Shown piece after piece: positions 10,741 through 29,497 of a stretch of DNA of 64,000 bases. Source of the stretch: Nannochloropsis salina CCMP1776 (Eukaryota > Sar > Eustigmatophyceae > Eustigmatales > Monodopsidaceae); the NCBI GenBank assembly GCA_004565275.1, contig SDOX01000021.1:118015-182014 (forward strand). The letters are read 5' to 3'. How positions within the stretch are numbered: position 1 is the first letter of the stretch; each line of letters opens with the position of its first letter. The notes under the pieces were generated by a model. The model saw only the letters and a program-made list of their open reading frames with translations. It ran no database searches and had not been told where the DNA came from. The position numbers and the translations under genes are program-made.

Positions 10741-12299
10741 ATGGTGCCTTCACATGGCGACAGAAAAAGGTGCAAGCCCGGGAAATCAAATCACACGAGG
10801 AGCAAAATCGTGATGACTGGAATACCAAGCGCTATAACCATCAACACCACCGGCAACAGCAGTAGTCTGCCACATGTCGGCGTTCCACACCTTTCCCACG
10901 CCGGTAGCAGCAACGCAAACCTGTTGACAGATGAGCAATTATTTCGTACGGACGAAGACATCATTGAATACCTGCTCTTCCGTGGCTTTACGAAAAGCAT
11001 GGCCGTCTTTGAAGTAGACCGACGAGAAGACCGGCTGAAAGCCTTCGACGTGGACAAGCTCTTGGCGCATATTAACGGGCTGGTCCGCTCCTACGACATT
11101 CAGGGCTTGCTCCGTCTTTGGGAGTTCCTCGACCGGCGCTTATTCAGCCATTTGGATGTCCATCACGCCCGAGAGCTATATAAGATGAAGGTTTCTTTGC
11201 TACGGTAAGCTTAGAGCGCCATGGTCACCATGGCGAAGCCATCGCGCTTCATGGAGGGATGACTTGGGTGTTATCCCGGCGGACGGGGTATGATATTGTC
11301 TGCATTTCAAGAAGGATTGGGGACTCGGCGCTCGTAGATAATACAAGTCGGCGACACTCGTCACCCCCAGCGGTCAAAAAGTACGAGGAAGATGTGCGTG
11401 GGCACTGACGTCGCATCCTTGCACCCTTCCTTCCCCATCAGGTACTACGTGGTCCATGCCATTCAGTCCAATCGCCGGGACAAGGCCATCGATTTCCTCG
11501 CCAATTATACACTCCAATCCGCCTCCTCCTCCTCTTCTTCCACCTCAGCCGCGTCCTCTCCTTCCTCCTCCACCACGCCCTTCCCACCGCAGATATTGAC
11601 CGAGACCGATGCGGCCTGGCGGCAGTGGTTCGTCCTCCCTCACCTCCCAGAACCTTCCCGAGATCCTCAGTTCCACGTCTTCTTTTCTCCGTCCTGGGCT
11701 GATGCCTTCCGGGTATCGTTTCGCAACGTTTTGACGGTGATCTTCTACTCCCTCCCCGTGCCCAAGCTGTTGAGCATACCTGCCTACGACGAGGGAGGAT
11801 GGCAGGTGAAACACGCGCTGAGCCGCGCCCGACACGTGGTGGGAGAGCAAGAACAAGAGCTGGCAAAGTGGGAGGGGCACGCGGTGGCCTTGGCTGCAAC
11901 GGTGGAAAAACTGCTGCTCACGGTGCAAATATGGCGGGAGGGAGAGCGACACCACCGGCGGGGATGGGCGTTGGATAGGAGCAGTGGGAACAGGGAGGCT
12001 CTCTCGAGGAGGGAGGAGGGAAAAGGGGAGAGAGGGGGAGAAGAGGGGTTGGCGCAGGCTTGCTGGGCGCAGGAGGTGACAGCCCTGAGGGCGGTCCAGG
12101 ATTTGAACGCGTGCTTGGGCAAAAGCAAGGGCGTAGGAGGGGGGGGGAAGGAAGCGATGTGGATGCTGCGGTCACCGCGCTGACTGTGAATGTAGATAGG
12201 TATTTGAAATCTTTGCAGGAGGGTTTCGGGAGGGAGGAAGGGAGGGAGGGAGGAAGGGAGGGAGGGAGGGAGGAGGCTCCAGCCGGCGGGACACACTGA
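10741..12299 (+). CDS. WDR91 N-terminal-like protein lacking WD repeats
   Basis: Exon 1 (10741..11204) and exon 2 (11442..12299) join across GTAAGC...CAG to give SLLRYYVVHAIQSNRRDKA. The region DIIEYLLFRGFTKSM, then LLRLWEFLDRRLFSHLD, then WRQWFVLPHLPEPSRDPQF and FFSPSWADAFRVSFRN matches the N-terminal helical region of WDR91, an endosomal PI3K/Rab7 regulator. A likely coiled coil follows. The frame breaks at the 9-G run 12139..12147; in the next frame it continues as SDVDAAVTALTVNVDRYL and stops at 12299 after a Gly-Arg-Glu repeat. Animal WDR91 carries a C-terminal WD40 propeller. None is visible here before the next gene, so this is a short homologue or a truncated gene. An internal ATG at 10813 could also be the start. 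Confidence 0.82.
12139..12147. repeat. 9-G homopolymer at a frame break in the WDR91-like gene
   Basis: Coding-like sequence changes frame across this run. Without a base change the protein would end nine codons later. Confidence 0.65.
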
Positions 12300-12980
12300 A
12301 TAGAAGATAAATAATGCGCTGATTTAAGAACAAAGAAACTCTGGATCACAAGGGATTCGACACAAGCAAAATATGGCTCACACGAGGAGGACACCGCGGC
12401 CTCCCCTGTCTCTCCTCGGACTTCCAGTGAGGATGATGGAAGAGGTACCTTCATTGGTCACACACGCTCCAGCGTGTGTGAGGACTGTCCACCTTTACAG
12501 GTCCCCTGTGGATGCTGACCAGCCCATATATCGGAAATTAATCTCCCGTTGCTTCTCCCCCCCTGCCCCGGCAGGCCCATCGTGGCAGCAGGCTCCCCAC
12601 TCTTAGGCGGACCCCCCTTTTCACAGACGCTTGATCTGCTACCTTCTAAACCCGTCCAACTATCATTGCCCCTCTTTTCCCTTCCAGCATCCCGTTCTGT
12701 TTGATTTTGTGAACGTGATTCACTACTCGCTGGGCTGAATTTGAATACAAGTACATGCACAGTATCCAAGCTATCCTTACAGGAAGGCAAACGCCTGGAG
12801 TCAGACACCGTCTGTCTCCCCTTTCTCGACTTCACCCGTTCCTGGCACCCTCTGTCTTCAGTGTATTGACTATATATTCCTACTTTCACCGCGCCGCGCA
12901 CGTGTATATTTCATCAATCGTAGCTGTCAGGCTCGTCAAGGCGCAACACGGGACGCTGTCGCCCCATTGTGCCATATTTT
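12300..12980. other. Convergent intergenic region with an 11-bp hairpin
   Basis: The 3' flanks of the WDR91-like and GH9 genes meet here. The only structure noted is a perfect inverted repeat with an 11-bp stem (12458..12468 with 12471..12481) and a 2-nt loop. No gene seen. Confidence 0.55.
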
Positions 12981-15589
<2,609 letters not shown>

Positions 15590-16570
15590 AGTGAGACTTG
15601 AATGCAAGCGAGCACGGTCACCCGTACAAGGTCAAAATGTCTGTCCGTGAATGTTACAGTTTAATTTTGTATCTTACGTGAGTTCTCGAGCTTCTATGAC
15701 TTGAAAATAATAAAATAAGAATGTGCAGGGGCCACCCGATCCAAAGGATAGACTTGGTCATGGAACAAAACGAGAAGAGACGTGGAGAGGGTCGTCACAT
15801 TGACATAATCGTGTGGAAGGGCCGCCCCTTATACCTGTTGATTGCGTGTCTTTATTTACCACATAAAAGTGCACATAAATTTAAAATATAGTGTACGCTA
15901 TAGCTACGCCAGAAGGGAAAACGTAAAACGCAGTTTCAGACACCAGCCTCTAGGCTCACGCGAGACCAGGAATACCGTTTCGGACCTGCGAAACGGCAGA
16001 AGCCGTTATCCCATTTGAATCGCCGTTGGAAATGGTTCAAATTATATTATCATGCTTACTTCACTCATACATGATTATAAAAGTATCATCACAGGACATC
16101 ATTCTATTCAAGCCTGGATTTATGTGTTGAATATGGAAGTTTATTGTTGGTGGAGAACACAGGGTACGATTTCGAGCAAATTTTCTATTACATGTGGAGT
16201 TCAAGGTTGCCCGGCTGCCGGAAAGTACAAGATTTCGCATAAAGCTAATTATTCTACTTTTCAAGCTGACCATCTCTTGCTTTCTACATGACAGCATTGT
16301 CTTTAAATCCTTGGCGACTGACATAACACGCGTCGTGAAAGGGGTGGAAATCGAGGAAGAAATAATTGCGATTCATCGTGTCATGCATCAGCACATGCTT
16401 TGATTCTTTCCATGTTTCAAACTGATTTTTCTGTTCGTAAGAGACAAAGAATCAGGATGGTTGAGTACGCCACCCTCTGAACCCCCATATCGTCGTCCCA
16501 TATCGTCGTCGCGCGATACATACTCTCTGTTCCGTTCCCATGTCAGCCAACAGTCATCTGCTATTCTTCT
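15590..16570. other. AT-rich intergenic region
   Basis: The upstream flank of GH9 and the 3' flank of the ERGIC3 gene. It has lower GC than its surroundings. An 8-bp stem with a 6-nt loop lies at 15975..15996, and a short direct repeat (CATATCGTCGTC) lies near 16485-16512. No RNA gene or conserved frame was recognised. Confidence 0.5.
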
Positions 16571-19111
16571 TTATCTCGGAGTCCCAGCCAAGAAGCCTGT
16601 GCCCTTTCCAAGGAAAACGCCGGAATAATAGAAGACATTGTCGAGCAAACGGGAGATGGAAAAGACCCCCCCGGCGATGGCGCAGAGCTGTATGGAAGGA
16701 AGGGAACGCAAGGGGATTTCGGTGCATGTATGACAATAGTGAAGGATTATTCCTTGCACGAAATTAATAGACAAAAAGGCATGACCTTGTAAGGCAAAAA
16801 AACTCGTCCAACACAGAAAAATTTCCCGGCTCCACGTCCTTCCGTCCTCCTCGTTCCCGTACCTTCACAAGAAAATGGCTGAAGGGAACACTGACAGTCG
16901 AGACCTCCACATTGAAGGGACTTAAGTCATAGATAAAGAAGACCCCGGGCAGGACCGACGTCTGATCGTTGTGGGCGTGACTGTCACCCGTAAGCCGGGC
17001 CTCGCCCTCTTTGTGGAGAGGCTTGAAGCGTTCTGTGACGCTGATACGGTTTGTGCGGATGGCTTCGCCGGCCCGGCCTTTATAATGCGTAGGGATGACC
17101 TGTTTGGGACCAAGAGACAAAGAAGTGCACAGTTTCCAAGGTTTCAATCTCGGCTCGTGATAAAACGCGTGGTGTCGACGTGTGTGCGTGTGTGTGCCAG
17201 CTCCAAGGAAGGGATGCCTTTCGACAGAGTTCCCGTAGGGGACATGCTCCCTTTGTCCTCTCTCCTACATACAGCAGTAAAGCTTCAGGTACACGCAGCA
17301 TCATTTACCTTGATGAAATATTGGAAGAGGCCCGTTCCGACGGTTGAGCTCACATACTGTAATGTCGGACGGGGAGACAGGCAATGAGGGAATTGATCAG
17401 AAGGCGTGACAGAGGACTGCGGGCTTCTTTACCCCAAGGACATCCCTCGCTCGGCCTTCACCCCTCCCCCCCTTCTGCTTTCCCCCCGTACCTTGACCTT
17501 CCCATCGAGAGGATTGACCCTGCCAGGGTACTCATCCCCAAAGGAGACGTGTTGGATGGTGTGCGAGACGTTGAAAAAAGGGGCTTCGGAGGGGATGAAT
17601 TGATGGATGTGGCGGCCGTCCTGATGGGGGAGGGAGGGGGGGAGGAAGAGATGAGTTGAGCCAATGCAACGGGTGCTCATGCCAGAGTCTCCTCTCTCCC
17701 TCTAACGCCAAGGACAAAGCCACGTCCCCGGCTAGAGGCACGCAAAATTACCTTCACAACCGAATCGCCGAAAGCAATGTGGAAGTTTCCCGCCACTTTG
17801 TTCACGGACATGAAGCCCTTAAGGTTACAACCTTCCCCCTTCTGCATGGGCCCGGAAGGAGCAGGGGCCTGGAAACCCGGGAGGCACTGAGGAGCCGTGT
17901 TCCTGAGGGAGGGGGAGAGGGGAGGGAGGGCGTCAAGGGCTCTCGCCGGTCCCTGGTGATTGCGGGACTCTCCCCGCATGCCTCGGTCTGAAGCCCGTCG
18001 TTCCGTCCCGAACGTCTCCTGCCCCCCCCCCTCCCTCCCTCCCCCCCTCTCCCTGCCTTACTTGATCTTCCCCATTGGAAGGCCCTGTGTCAGGTAGGCT
18101 TGCTCCAAATCCTGACAGGAATTGCAGCATGCCCCGGTATGGGTACGGGCCTGAAAGCAGGAGCCACAGTAGTCCCAAGGAGCGGCACCAACTAGAGCGT
18201 CGGCTTTTTTGCTGTCAAAGTCGGTCGGGTCCTCCAAGAAGGGGAAGCTGGAGGCGGAGGAGGGAGGAGGAGGAGGAGGAGGAGGGAAGGAGGAGGGAGC
18301 TATGTTCAACGGGATGACTACCCTCTCACTTGGCCTTCGATGCCGCATGGCCGGCCCATGCTCTCCCTCTTCCCATTTCCCTCCCAGTGGTTCTATATAT
18401 AAGCCCTTCCTCCCCCCCCCTCCCCTCCCTCCCTCCCTGCCTACCCAATCCTCTCCCCTTGGGAGGAGAGGCGCTGTTTCAGCATGTTGTGCTCCACTTG
18501 CATCTGATTGTCCCCTGCCACGTCCATGGCGTCCACGTGCACGTCTAGGAGGATAAGAAGGGCGATGAGTGACACTTCTCTTCGCATCGACGCTTGGAAT
18601 GAGAAAGGAGGGAGCGCCCTCCTCTTCCCTCCATCCCTCCCTCCCTCCCTTCCTTCCTTCCTTCCTCCGTACCGGCGCAGGTCAACGCGTGAAACGTCAT
18701 ATCAAGGGTGATGTTGAGCTTGTCCCCCAGAGAAGTGTCCACAACCAAATGCTCCTTGGTACGTGATGTCTACCGGATCAGAGAGAGGTTTCGAATTAGG
18801 GTTCCGGGAAGGGAGGAGAAGGAATGAAGGAGACGTCAGCGGCGACGAATCCAGGGGAGGTCTCGGTCCGGTATCATATTCCTCTCCCAGGCCCCTGACA
18901 GCCTTTCAGCCTCCACACGGTGTGCAGAATGCTTCCCATTCCCTCCCAAAAGCCTCACCAAAAATGCCTCATAAGCCTCGGAACATAAGAGGACGAGGAC
19001 CAAAACCCAAGAGAACAGGGCCATGCTGGCCCCGCGCGACGTCTGGATTTTATCCTCGTCGTGGAATTTCGTGAACACGTCCATGCGCTCCAGCACCTTA
19101 TTTAGACGCAT
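16571..19111 (-). CDS. ERGIC3: ERGIC3/ERV46-type ER-Golgi cargo receptor
   Basis: Nine exons (18959..19111, 18673..18769, 18445..18544, 18062..18247, 17752..17902, 17492..17620, 17309..17356, 16863..17099, 16571..16687) total 1,218 nt, giving 405 residues with every phase consistent. Exon 1 has the N-terminal cytosolic segment and first membrane span (SMALFSWVLVLVLLCSEAYE). The lumenal domain includes VDAMDVAGDNQMQVEHN, the cysteine cluster WDYCGSCF...ACCNSC, GFMSVNKVAGNFH, and HTIQHVSFGDEYPG. Near the C-terminus PGVFFIYDLSPF precedes the second span (LCAIAGGVFSISRLLDNVFYYS). This matches human ERGIC3 and yeast Erv46 in order and length. With Erv41 these proteins cycle in COPII/COPI vesicles and retrieve or load cargo. 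ERGIC2/Erv41 is less likely because of the cysteine cluster. Confidence 0.95.
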
Positions 19112-20342
19112 GCAGGGATTGGGAAGGGAGGAGAGATAAGGAAGGAATTCCTTATTGCAGCGCGTTAGGGTGCCACCGCACGAGAGGTGCATGTGCCTTG
19201 ACACGAGCAATCCTTCAAGAAAATAGCGCTTGGTCAAGCAGCCAGTGCCAGCCCCTATCATACCTTTGCCGATGCTATGGGAGCTTTCGGTTTGTCTGCA
19301 TCGGCGCCCCAGGCTCCAGCATTCTGCAACAAATGATGAAATATGGACCCGGTCATGGGAAGATGAGAAAAAGGTCTTCGAGAAGAAGAGAGCAACACGA
19401 ATTTAAAAAAAAGGAACTTACCACTGGGGCACGCCGACGCATTCCACTTTCTGTCATCTTGGTGATCACTGGATAATGTCAAGCTGCCTGTCCATAAATT
19501 GTGGAGTTGGTGAGGGGTGAACTGAATCGTGTAAGGCTCTGTTGCACCGACTTGAGCCACCCCGACGACACTCAGGCCCGCTCATTTCCTCAACACCGTC
19601 AATGGCATGAAATTGGAAAAATGGCGACGCCAAAGGATTTGATCCTGCGCAACGCCCGGGCTTCCCATTGGGCATGGGGATTCTGTCGGAAGGCAATTTG
19701 ATATGGGCGGGTCGAAGGCGACGGGAGGCGATAAAGGCGAGGTGGGCGATGACGCCACCCCCCTTCCCGGTCCACAAGTAGGGAGAAGACCCGGAGGGGG
19801 GAAGGGGATATTTTGTGGTGTTTTTATGATTTTCGTTCCTTTTTTTGTGTGTGTATTGTGATGATGAAGGATGATATGTCTTCAAGACGTGATGTGACGG
19901 TGATGGAAGTGGGCGGGATGCCCGGTGGTGAGTAAAAGCAGCTGTAGGAGGTCAAACAGGGGAAGGCGCAGACATTGTACTGGCCAAGGACGAAGGCCAC
20001 ATAGAAGCCAGATGTGTCATTATGCAGATGCTCAATTTGGAAATATGGATATCATTTTAACATTCATACATTAAGTGCAACTTGTGCGGCAGGAGCGCAG
20101 CAGTCGCTAGCATAACACTGTGCCGGAGGGTACGAGAGGTAGGAGGGTAATTGTACGTTCCTGTTCTCGATTTCGTCAGATCTACCCTGAAGTAAGATAG
20201 TGAATAATCTAATCTATAAGACGAAGACGTTTCAAAAGTAAACCCTCATGTAATATATATTTTCCTCTTCAAAGCTTACATTGTAACGGTCTTGCACCTG
20301 AATTTTTCTTCACTTAAATTCTCCTTCTTCCTCCTCTCAATT
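19112..20342. other. Intergenic region between ERGIC3 and UTP14
   Basis: The 5' flank of ERGIC3 and the 3' flank of UTP14. On the minus strand, splice-like signals occur near 19420 (donor GTAAGT) and 19325 (TTGCAG acceptor), so untranslated 5' exons of ERGIC3 or a small unrecognised gene are possible. I cannot support a protein. The part nearest UTP14 is AT-rich. Confidence 0.45.
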
Positions 20343-23300
20343 TCATGATTTTGGAAATACGGCTCGATGGGTCTTACGTAATTTGATAGGCTCTACCAAG
20401 AAGCCTGCGCGTACTTTTACCGCTGGTCGCGTTTCCTCCCGGACCGCGGTGGTTGTATTCCATTCTTTTCCAATCGGTCGCCGCAAACTGCGTTCGTATT
20501 GCTCGCGGGAAGTGAAGGGGTACGGCACTTGCGCCACTTTCAAAACGGCAGTTTTTTTCACTCGCCGCTCGTTGATCAGAACAGTGGGTAGAGCTCGGTC
20601 CAAGCGGGGTTTGACCAACGCCTTGTCCACCGTAGTGCTCCCCGACACCCCGGCGACTTCCTGCCTACCTCCTCCTCCCTCCGAACCCATCATCCCGTTT
20701 CTGCCCGTAGGAGGCAGCGAGGACGCATTTTCCTTCCTCTCGCCTGTTGCCATCTTAGGAGCAGCACGTTTGTTGGCAGAAACGGTCGGGAAGGGCGGCG
20801 CAGAAGCTCCAGGACCTGCCCAACTGCCCCATCCTGGCATGGCAGTCATCTGAGCGCCCCCGTGTTTCCCGCCTTTTTTCCGGGCCGCCGCCGCTTCGGC
20901 CTCCGCCTCCTCCTCCGCGATGGCGTCGCTCTTTTCATGTGCGAAATCCTCCGCCACGTCTACCGACGCAAAAGCACGTCGGACCAAGTCGGCTTGCTCC
21001 TTCGTGTGGACCCAACGCCCCTGACTCCCTTCTTCCTCCCTCTCGCTTTCCCCCTCCTCGCTTCCATCCCCCGCCTCTAGTCCACTCCTGTCTCGACTGC
21101 CGTCCGATTCCCTCGTCGTCCTTCGGATTTTCCTTTTCCCCTCGCTTTTTCCCTGCCCACTTCCCTCCTTCCCGCCCTCTCCCCCGCCCTCCGCCTGCAT
21201 CGCATCCTCCACGGCGCGCCGTACCTTCATCAGGTGCCTGTCTGTGCTTGCGTTTCCACTGCCAGCCCTTCCTCTCTTACCCGTCGCGCCCTCTTTGGCC
21301 GTTCGACCGCTCCCCTTTCCTACCAGCCAGGGATTCTCCTCCTCCTCCTCCTCCTCCTCCTCCTCCTCCTCCCTCCCCCCCCTTCCCCATGGCTCCTCTT
21401 TGCCCCCCTCCCTCCTTCCCTCTCCCCCGCCATCCCCACCCTGACCTCCTCCACCCTGATTCCTCCATCACCAGCTTCCTCTTCCTTTGTGAGAGACTTC
21501 CCCTTCCTCAACCCCGCAACCTTGCTTCCCGCCTTCAATAGCTCCGTGCCCGCTACCTCCTTTTCGATCGACCAGCCCACCTTGGCCTCCCCCGCGCCTT
21601 TCGTCCCTCCTCCCCTTCCTTTCCCATCCACGCTCTCCACAGAAATGGGTCCCGCTACCTTAACTTTCCCGCCTTGACCACCCCAGCTCACGCTGGGCAT
21701 CTGCAGCGACCCAGCCGCCAAGGCCATCGGAACCTTCTTTTGCCCTTTCCTTCCCTTCTCCTCAGGTGGTACATCCATGTGCTCCTCCTCCACTTCCTCC
21801 CCCTCCTCCTCTTCCTCCCCCTCCAGCTCCCGGAGCACTTCCTCCAACTCCGCCTGCGCGCGGGCCCTCTGCTTCTCCCGAGCACGGGCCATGAACTGCA
21901 TGCCCATCAACCCTCCCTCCTTCCCTCCCTCCTTCCCTCCCTCCTTCCCTTCCTCCCCCCCCTCGTCCATCAAGGCCCGCACCTGCCCCGCCGCCAGGCC
22001 CCGCAGCACCTTCTCTCTCTTACCATCGCTTAGCCCTTCCAGTCCTTCCTCCTCACTCTCCTCCTCATCCTCCTCCTCCTTCCCCCCCTCCGTCCACCCT
22101 GCCTTCTTCCTCAGTTCCTCTCCCAACAGGATCTGCTCGGTCACCGCCCTGCGCGTCTCCACGCCGCTCGACCCTTTCCCGCCCCCCTTCCGCAAAGCCT
22201 GCTTGCTCCATTTGGATGTGTTGCGATGCCGCAAGGTCATCCGTTCCTGGGCACGCGCTGTCGCCTCCTCCTCATCCATTGCTCGGGCCGCGCGAGGGTC
22301 GGCACTGCGGAGGGTCTCTCGGGACACTTCCAGGGCTCGCAACCGCTGCCGTTTTCGGATGCGGTGGTAGGCCTTGCTCTTGATTTTGTTCGCCTGCCGA
22401 CGCTTTTGCTGGGCGTAGAACAAGAGGGCTCGGAGTTTGGCCAACTCGCCGCGCCGGGCTGCGATCTGCTCCCGCGTCACCCCCAGGGCGCCCAACGCCT
22501 CGTCCTCCCCCCCTTCCACCGCCGCCTCCTTCTCGGCCCGCGCGTGGACCAGGAGGTCCCGGACGGCTTTTTCCATCTCCGTGTCCGCCGAGAATTTCCC
22601 CACGAGCTCGGCCTGGCTGGGGCGAGACACCGGTGTGTGGGCGAAGTTCAAGGAGTCCGCTTGCCGCGCGGAGGCCACCAGCGGCAGCCAGGCTTCCACC
22701 GCTTTCTGCTTCGCTGCGTACACGAGCTGCCGTTCCGCGCGTTCTTGGACCCGGGCGGGCGCTGGGGCGGCGACGCTGCTTGCACCTTCCTTAACCAAGG
22801 CGGACAAACGGCGCCGGACCCCAGCGTATCCCTGGGTGTTCTCCAAGGCTCCGAGCATGGCCTCCAGGGTCAGCCCTCGGGCGGGATCGGTCCCGAAGAG
22901 CGACTCGGGGAGCACTTGATTCGCGTGGGAGGGACCAGAGGCATCGTTCCCCTGGTGCTGCTTGGCAGCGAGTTGGGCGATCATGTCCAGCAAACCCTCA
23001 TGGTCCCCCTCCTCCTCCTCTTCCTCCTCCTCCTCCTCCTCCTCCTCTTCCTCGACTTGGCTGTCCTCTTCCTCATCTTCCTCATGAGCAAAAATATCCT
23101 TTGCCGCCAGCTCCTCCTTTTCTGCCTCCTCTTTCTCCTCCTCCTCTTCCTCTTCCTCCTCCTCCCCCTCTTCCTCCTCCTCCTCTTCCTCTTCCTCCTC
23201 CTCCCCCTCTTCCTCCTCTTCCTCCTCCTCCTCCTCCTCCTTTTCCTCCTCCTTTTTCGCCTCCTCCTTCACCCTCTCAATCTTCTTCTTTCTCCCTACC

Positions 23301-23830
23301 AAGGCATCATCCTTTCCTTTGAGCTTTCCCAATTTCTCCTCCGTCTTTTTGCCCCCTAAGAGATCCGAAAGCATCACTCCCCCTTCCTCCGGATCCTCAT
23401 CCATCTCTTCCTCCTCGTCCTCTTCCTTCTTCCCTTTCCCCCGCCCTGGATTCCCTCTTCTCGGGACTTCGTTGTTCGCCTTAATCTGGCGCATCAAATC
23501 ACCATATCTTTTTTCATCCTCGGAGTCAAAGGCTCCATCCTCATCGATCTCTTCGTCATCCTTTCTGGCCACAAAATTGTACTGCTCGTTCCCATCATCC
23601 TCGTCTTCCCGAGCGTGGCGACGCTTTCCTGTGCTACTTTGCCCCTCGATATACTCGTATATATCTTGAGGGCGCCTTTTCTCGTGCGTTGAATCGGGTT
23701 TTGGCAATCTACCTTTGTGCTTGCGACTAGCAGAGGGACTTCTGTTGTGGCCTTTGCCACCACCTCCTCCTGTCTTCCTTTTAGACGTTGCCTTGCCTGC
23801 CGGCCGCCCTTGACGTTTGAGCAATCCCAT
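20343..23830 (-). CDS. UTP14: UTP14, small-subunit processome component
   Basis: About 1,162 residues on the minus strand, with one frame break in the C-rich/GAG repeat at about 21340..21384. The ATG at 23830 (MGLLKRQGRP) begins a basic N-terminus typical of nucleolar proteins; the frame upstream of it is not conserved-looking. Conserved pieces in order: KIKSKAYHRIRKRQRLRALE, ERMTLRHRNTSKWSKQAL, then after the frame break EEENPWLVGKG, WVHTKEQADLVRRAFASVDV, MPGWGSWAGPGA and PYPFTSREQYERSLRRPIG. These are UTP14 landmarks. A long acidic tract (GAG/GAA codons, about 22997..23275) sits in the N-terminal half. The yeast protein joins the U3 snoRNP processome and activates the helicase Dhr1 in 18S rRNA maturation. 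It is divergently arranged with MCM6. Confidence 0.93.
22997..23275. repeat. GAG/GAA-codon acidic repeat inside UTP14
   Basis: The plus strand shows CTC/TTC trinucleotides; read on the minus strand they encode long Glu runs broken by Gly, Asp and Lys. The tract is translated in the UTP14 frame. Confidence 0.85.
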
Positions 23831-24586
23831 CGCCCAGGCTGTGATTATACGTATTTTTGATGAAGAAATATGCGTCTGTGGGTATGCGCAAGTCATTTTT
23901 GTGTGTCGATTTGTGTTTCGCAGTACAGATGGAAGCAACTCAGGAGGTCAATCAATATCCAGGCCTTTTCAAGATCACGGTAATATAAGACATTCAAAAT
24001 GGACCGACACTTCTTTGAGTTTCCTGGAATATCACGCCATGCAGTTAAAAAATTTAGGAACCCTGGCTGCTTCTATCCAACATTCTTCCAGGGCGCGCCG
24101 GCATGGCCCACTTATTTTTTCCCAACCCGCCACCCCCATCCATGCCGCCTACACCTTCCGACCAAAAATTGCGCGAATCCCGGAGGGGGGGGAAAAAATC
24201 CGCGAAAGCCCAGCCACCCCACTCCGGGTCGTCACGACTCACGAGGAAAGGAAAAATTGCGCGAAAACATTCTCATCCCAGCCCGCGCTCCCGCTCGTTC
24301 GCATCGCTGCTTTTTTCGGTTTTCCACGTCGGGCGAAGGCGGCGCATGAGTCCGGGACGACCCACAGACTGGCTTATTTATAGGCATTTTTCGACAGTGC
24401 AAGTGCATAAATTGCCTGGGCATGATCAAGGAATGCCGCTCCAGCATCTCTTACGAAAGAGGAGATGTACAGTGGATCCATCATATTGACTACGGTGCCT
24501 CCACGCTCCTCGTACCGTTGCCTCCTTCCACTTCTCCCTCACGAATTTTCCGCCTTATTGTACAAACCTTCCCCTGCAGGACCATA
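23831..24586. promoter_or_regulatory. Divergent UTP14/MCM6 promoter with E2F-like boxes
   Basis: Three boxes resemble the E2F consensus TTTSSCGC (or its complement): TTGCGCGAAT at 24169..24178, TCCGCGAAAG at about 24199..24208, and TTGCGCGAAAAC at 24257..24268. MCM genes are classic E2F targets in plants and animals, so cell-cycle control of MCM6 (and possibly UTP14) from this region is a reasonable inference. Confidence 0.65.
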
Positions 24587-28934
<4,348 letters not shown>

Positions 28935-29497
28935 GAGAGGAAGGGGATGGGGAAGGAAGGAGGAAGGAGGAGGGGGAGGGATCGATGGGAGGGCGAAAAG
29001 GGCGAGCAGGGAAGTGAGGGGAAGGGAGACGACGTGAGGGGCGGAGAGGGAGGGGTTGAAAAGTATCTATATCCAGGAGAAGACGCCAGGGGGGGCAATG
29101 GATACATGATGAGCACGGAGTGAGAATGAGGGAGGAAGGGGGCGGAGGGAGGGAGGACAAAGGGCGAGGGGTTAAGGAGGCAGACGGGGCGAAGCCCGGG
29201 GAGGGACGGAGGTTCGGGTCGTTGAAGAGGGGGGAGGAGGGAGGGAGGGAGGGAAGGGAGGAGGGAAGGGAGAGGGAAAGGGCTGTAGCCGGTAGGTAGC
29301 CCTTGCTCGTGGAAAAGCATTTGAGAAGAGCAGCCTAGAATGAAAAAATATAAAATAATGTATCGCGGTCCAAGGCAGACCCGGCCCCTTTCAGGTTCAC
29401 TGCGGTTTTCTTTACGTGTGACGCAAACGTCCGGTGTGCCTGGAGCTGGGGATAATCCCCTTCTCTTCTCTCTCCTGCTTCCCTTCCCCCTTGAGCC
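28935..29497. other. Convergent intergenic region, MCM6 / GCK kinase
   Basis: The 3' flanks of two genes meet here. Purine-rich GGGA repeats run from about 28940 to 29275. No gene supported. Confidence 0.55.

Noticed and set aside
12230-12280. Tandem GGGA arrays considered as a CRISPR-like or satellite array
   Set aside because: The unit is only four bases with no spacers; the same simple repeat occurs throughout the window.
19199-19885. Possible small spliced minus-strand gene upstream of ERGIC3
   Set aside because: Donor and acceptor-like sites exist, but no frame gives a recognisable or phase-consistent protein; they may be 5' leader exons.
22226-23359. A 377-codon plus-strand frame opposite UTP14 with long Leu/Phe runs
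   Set aside because: The Leu runs are only the complement of the GAG acidic repeat; not a membrane protein gene.
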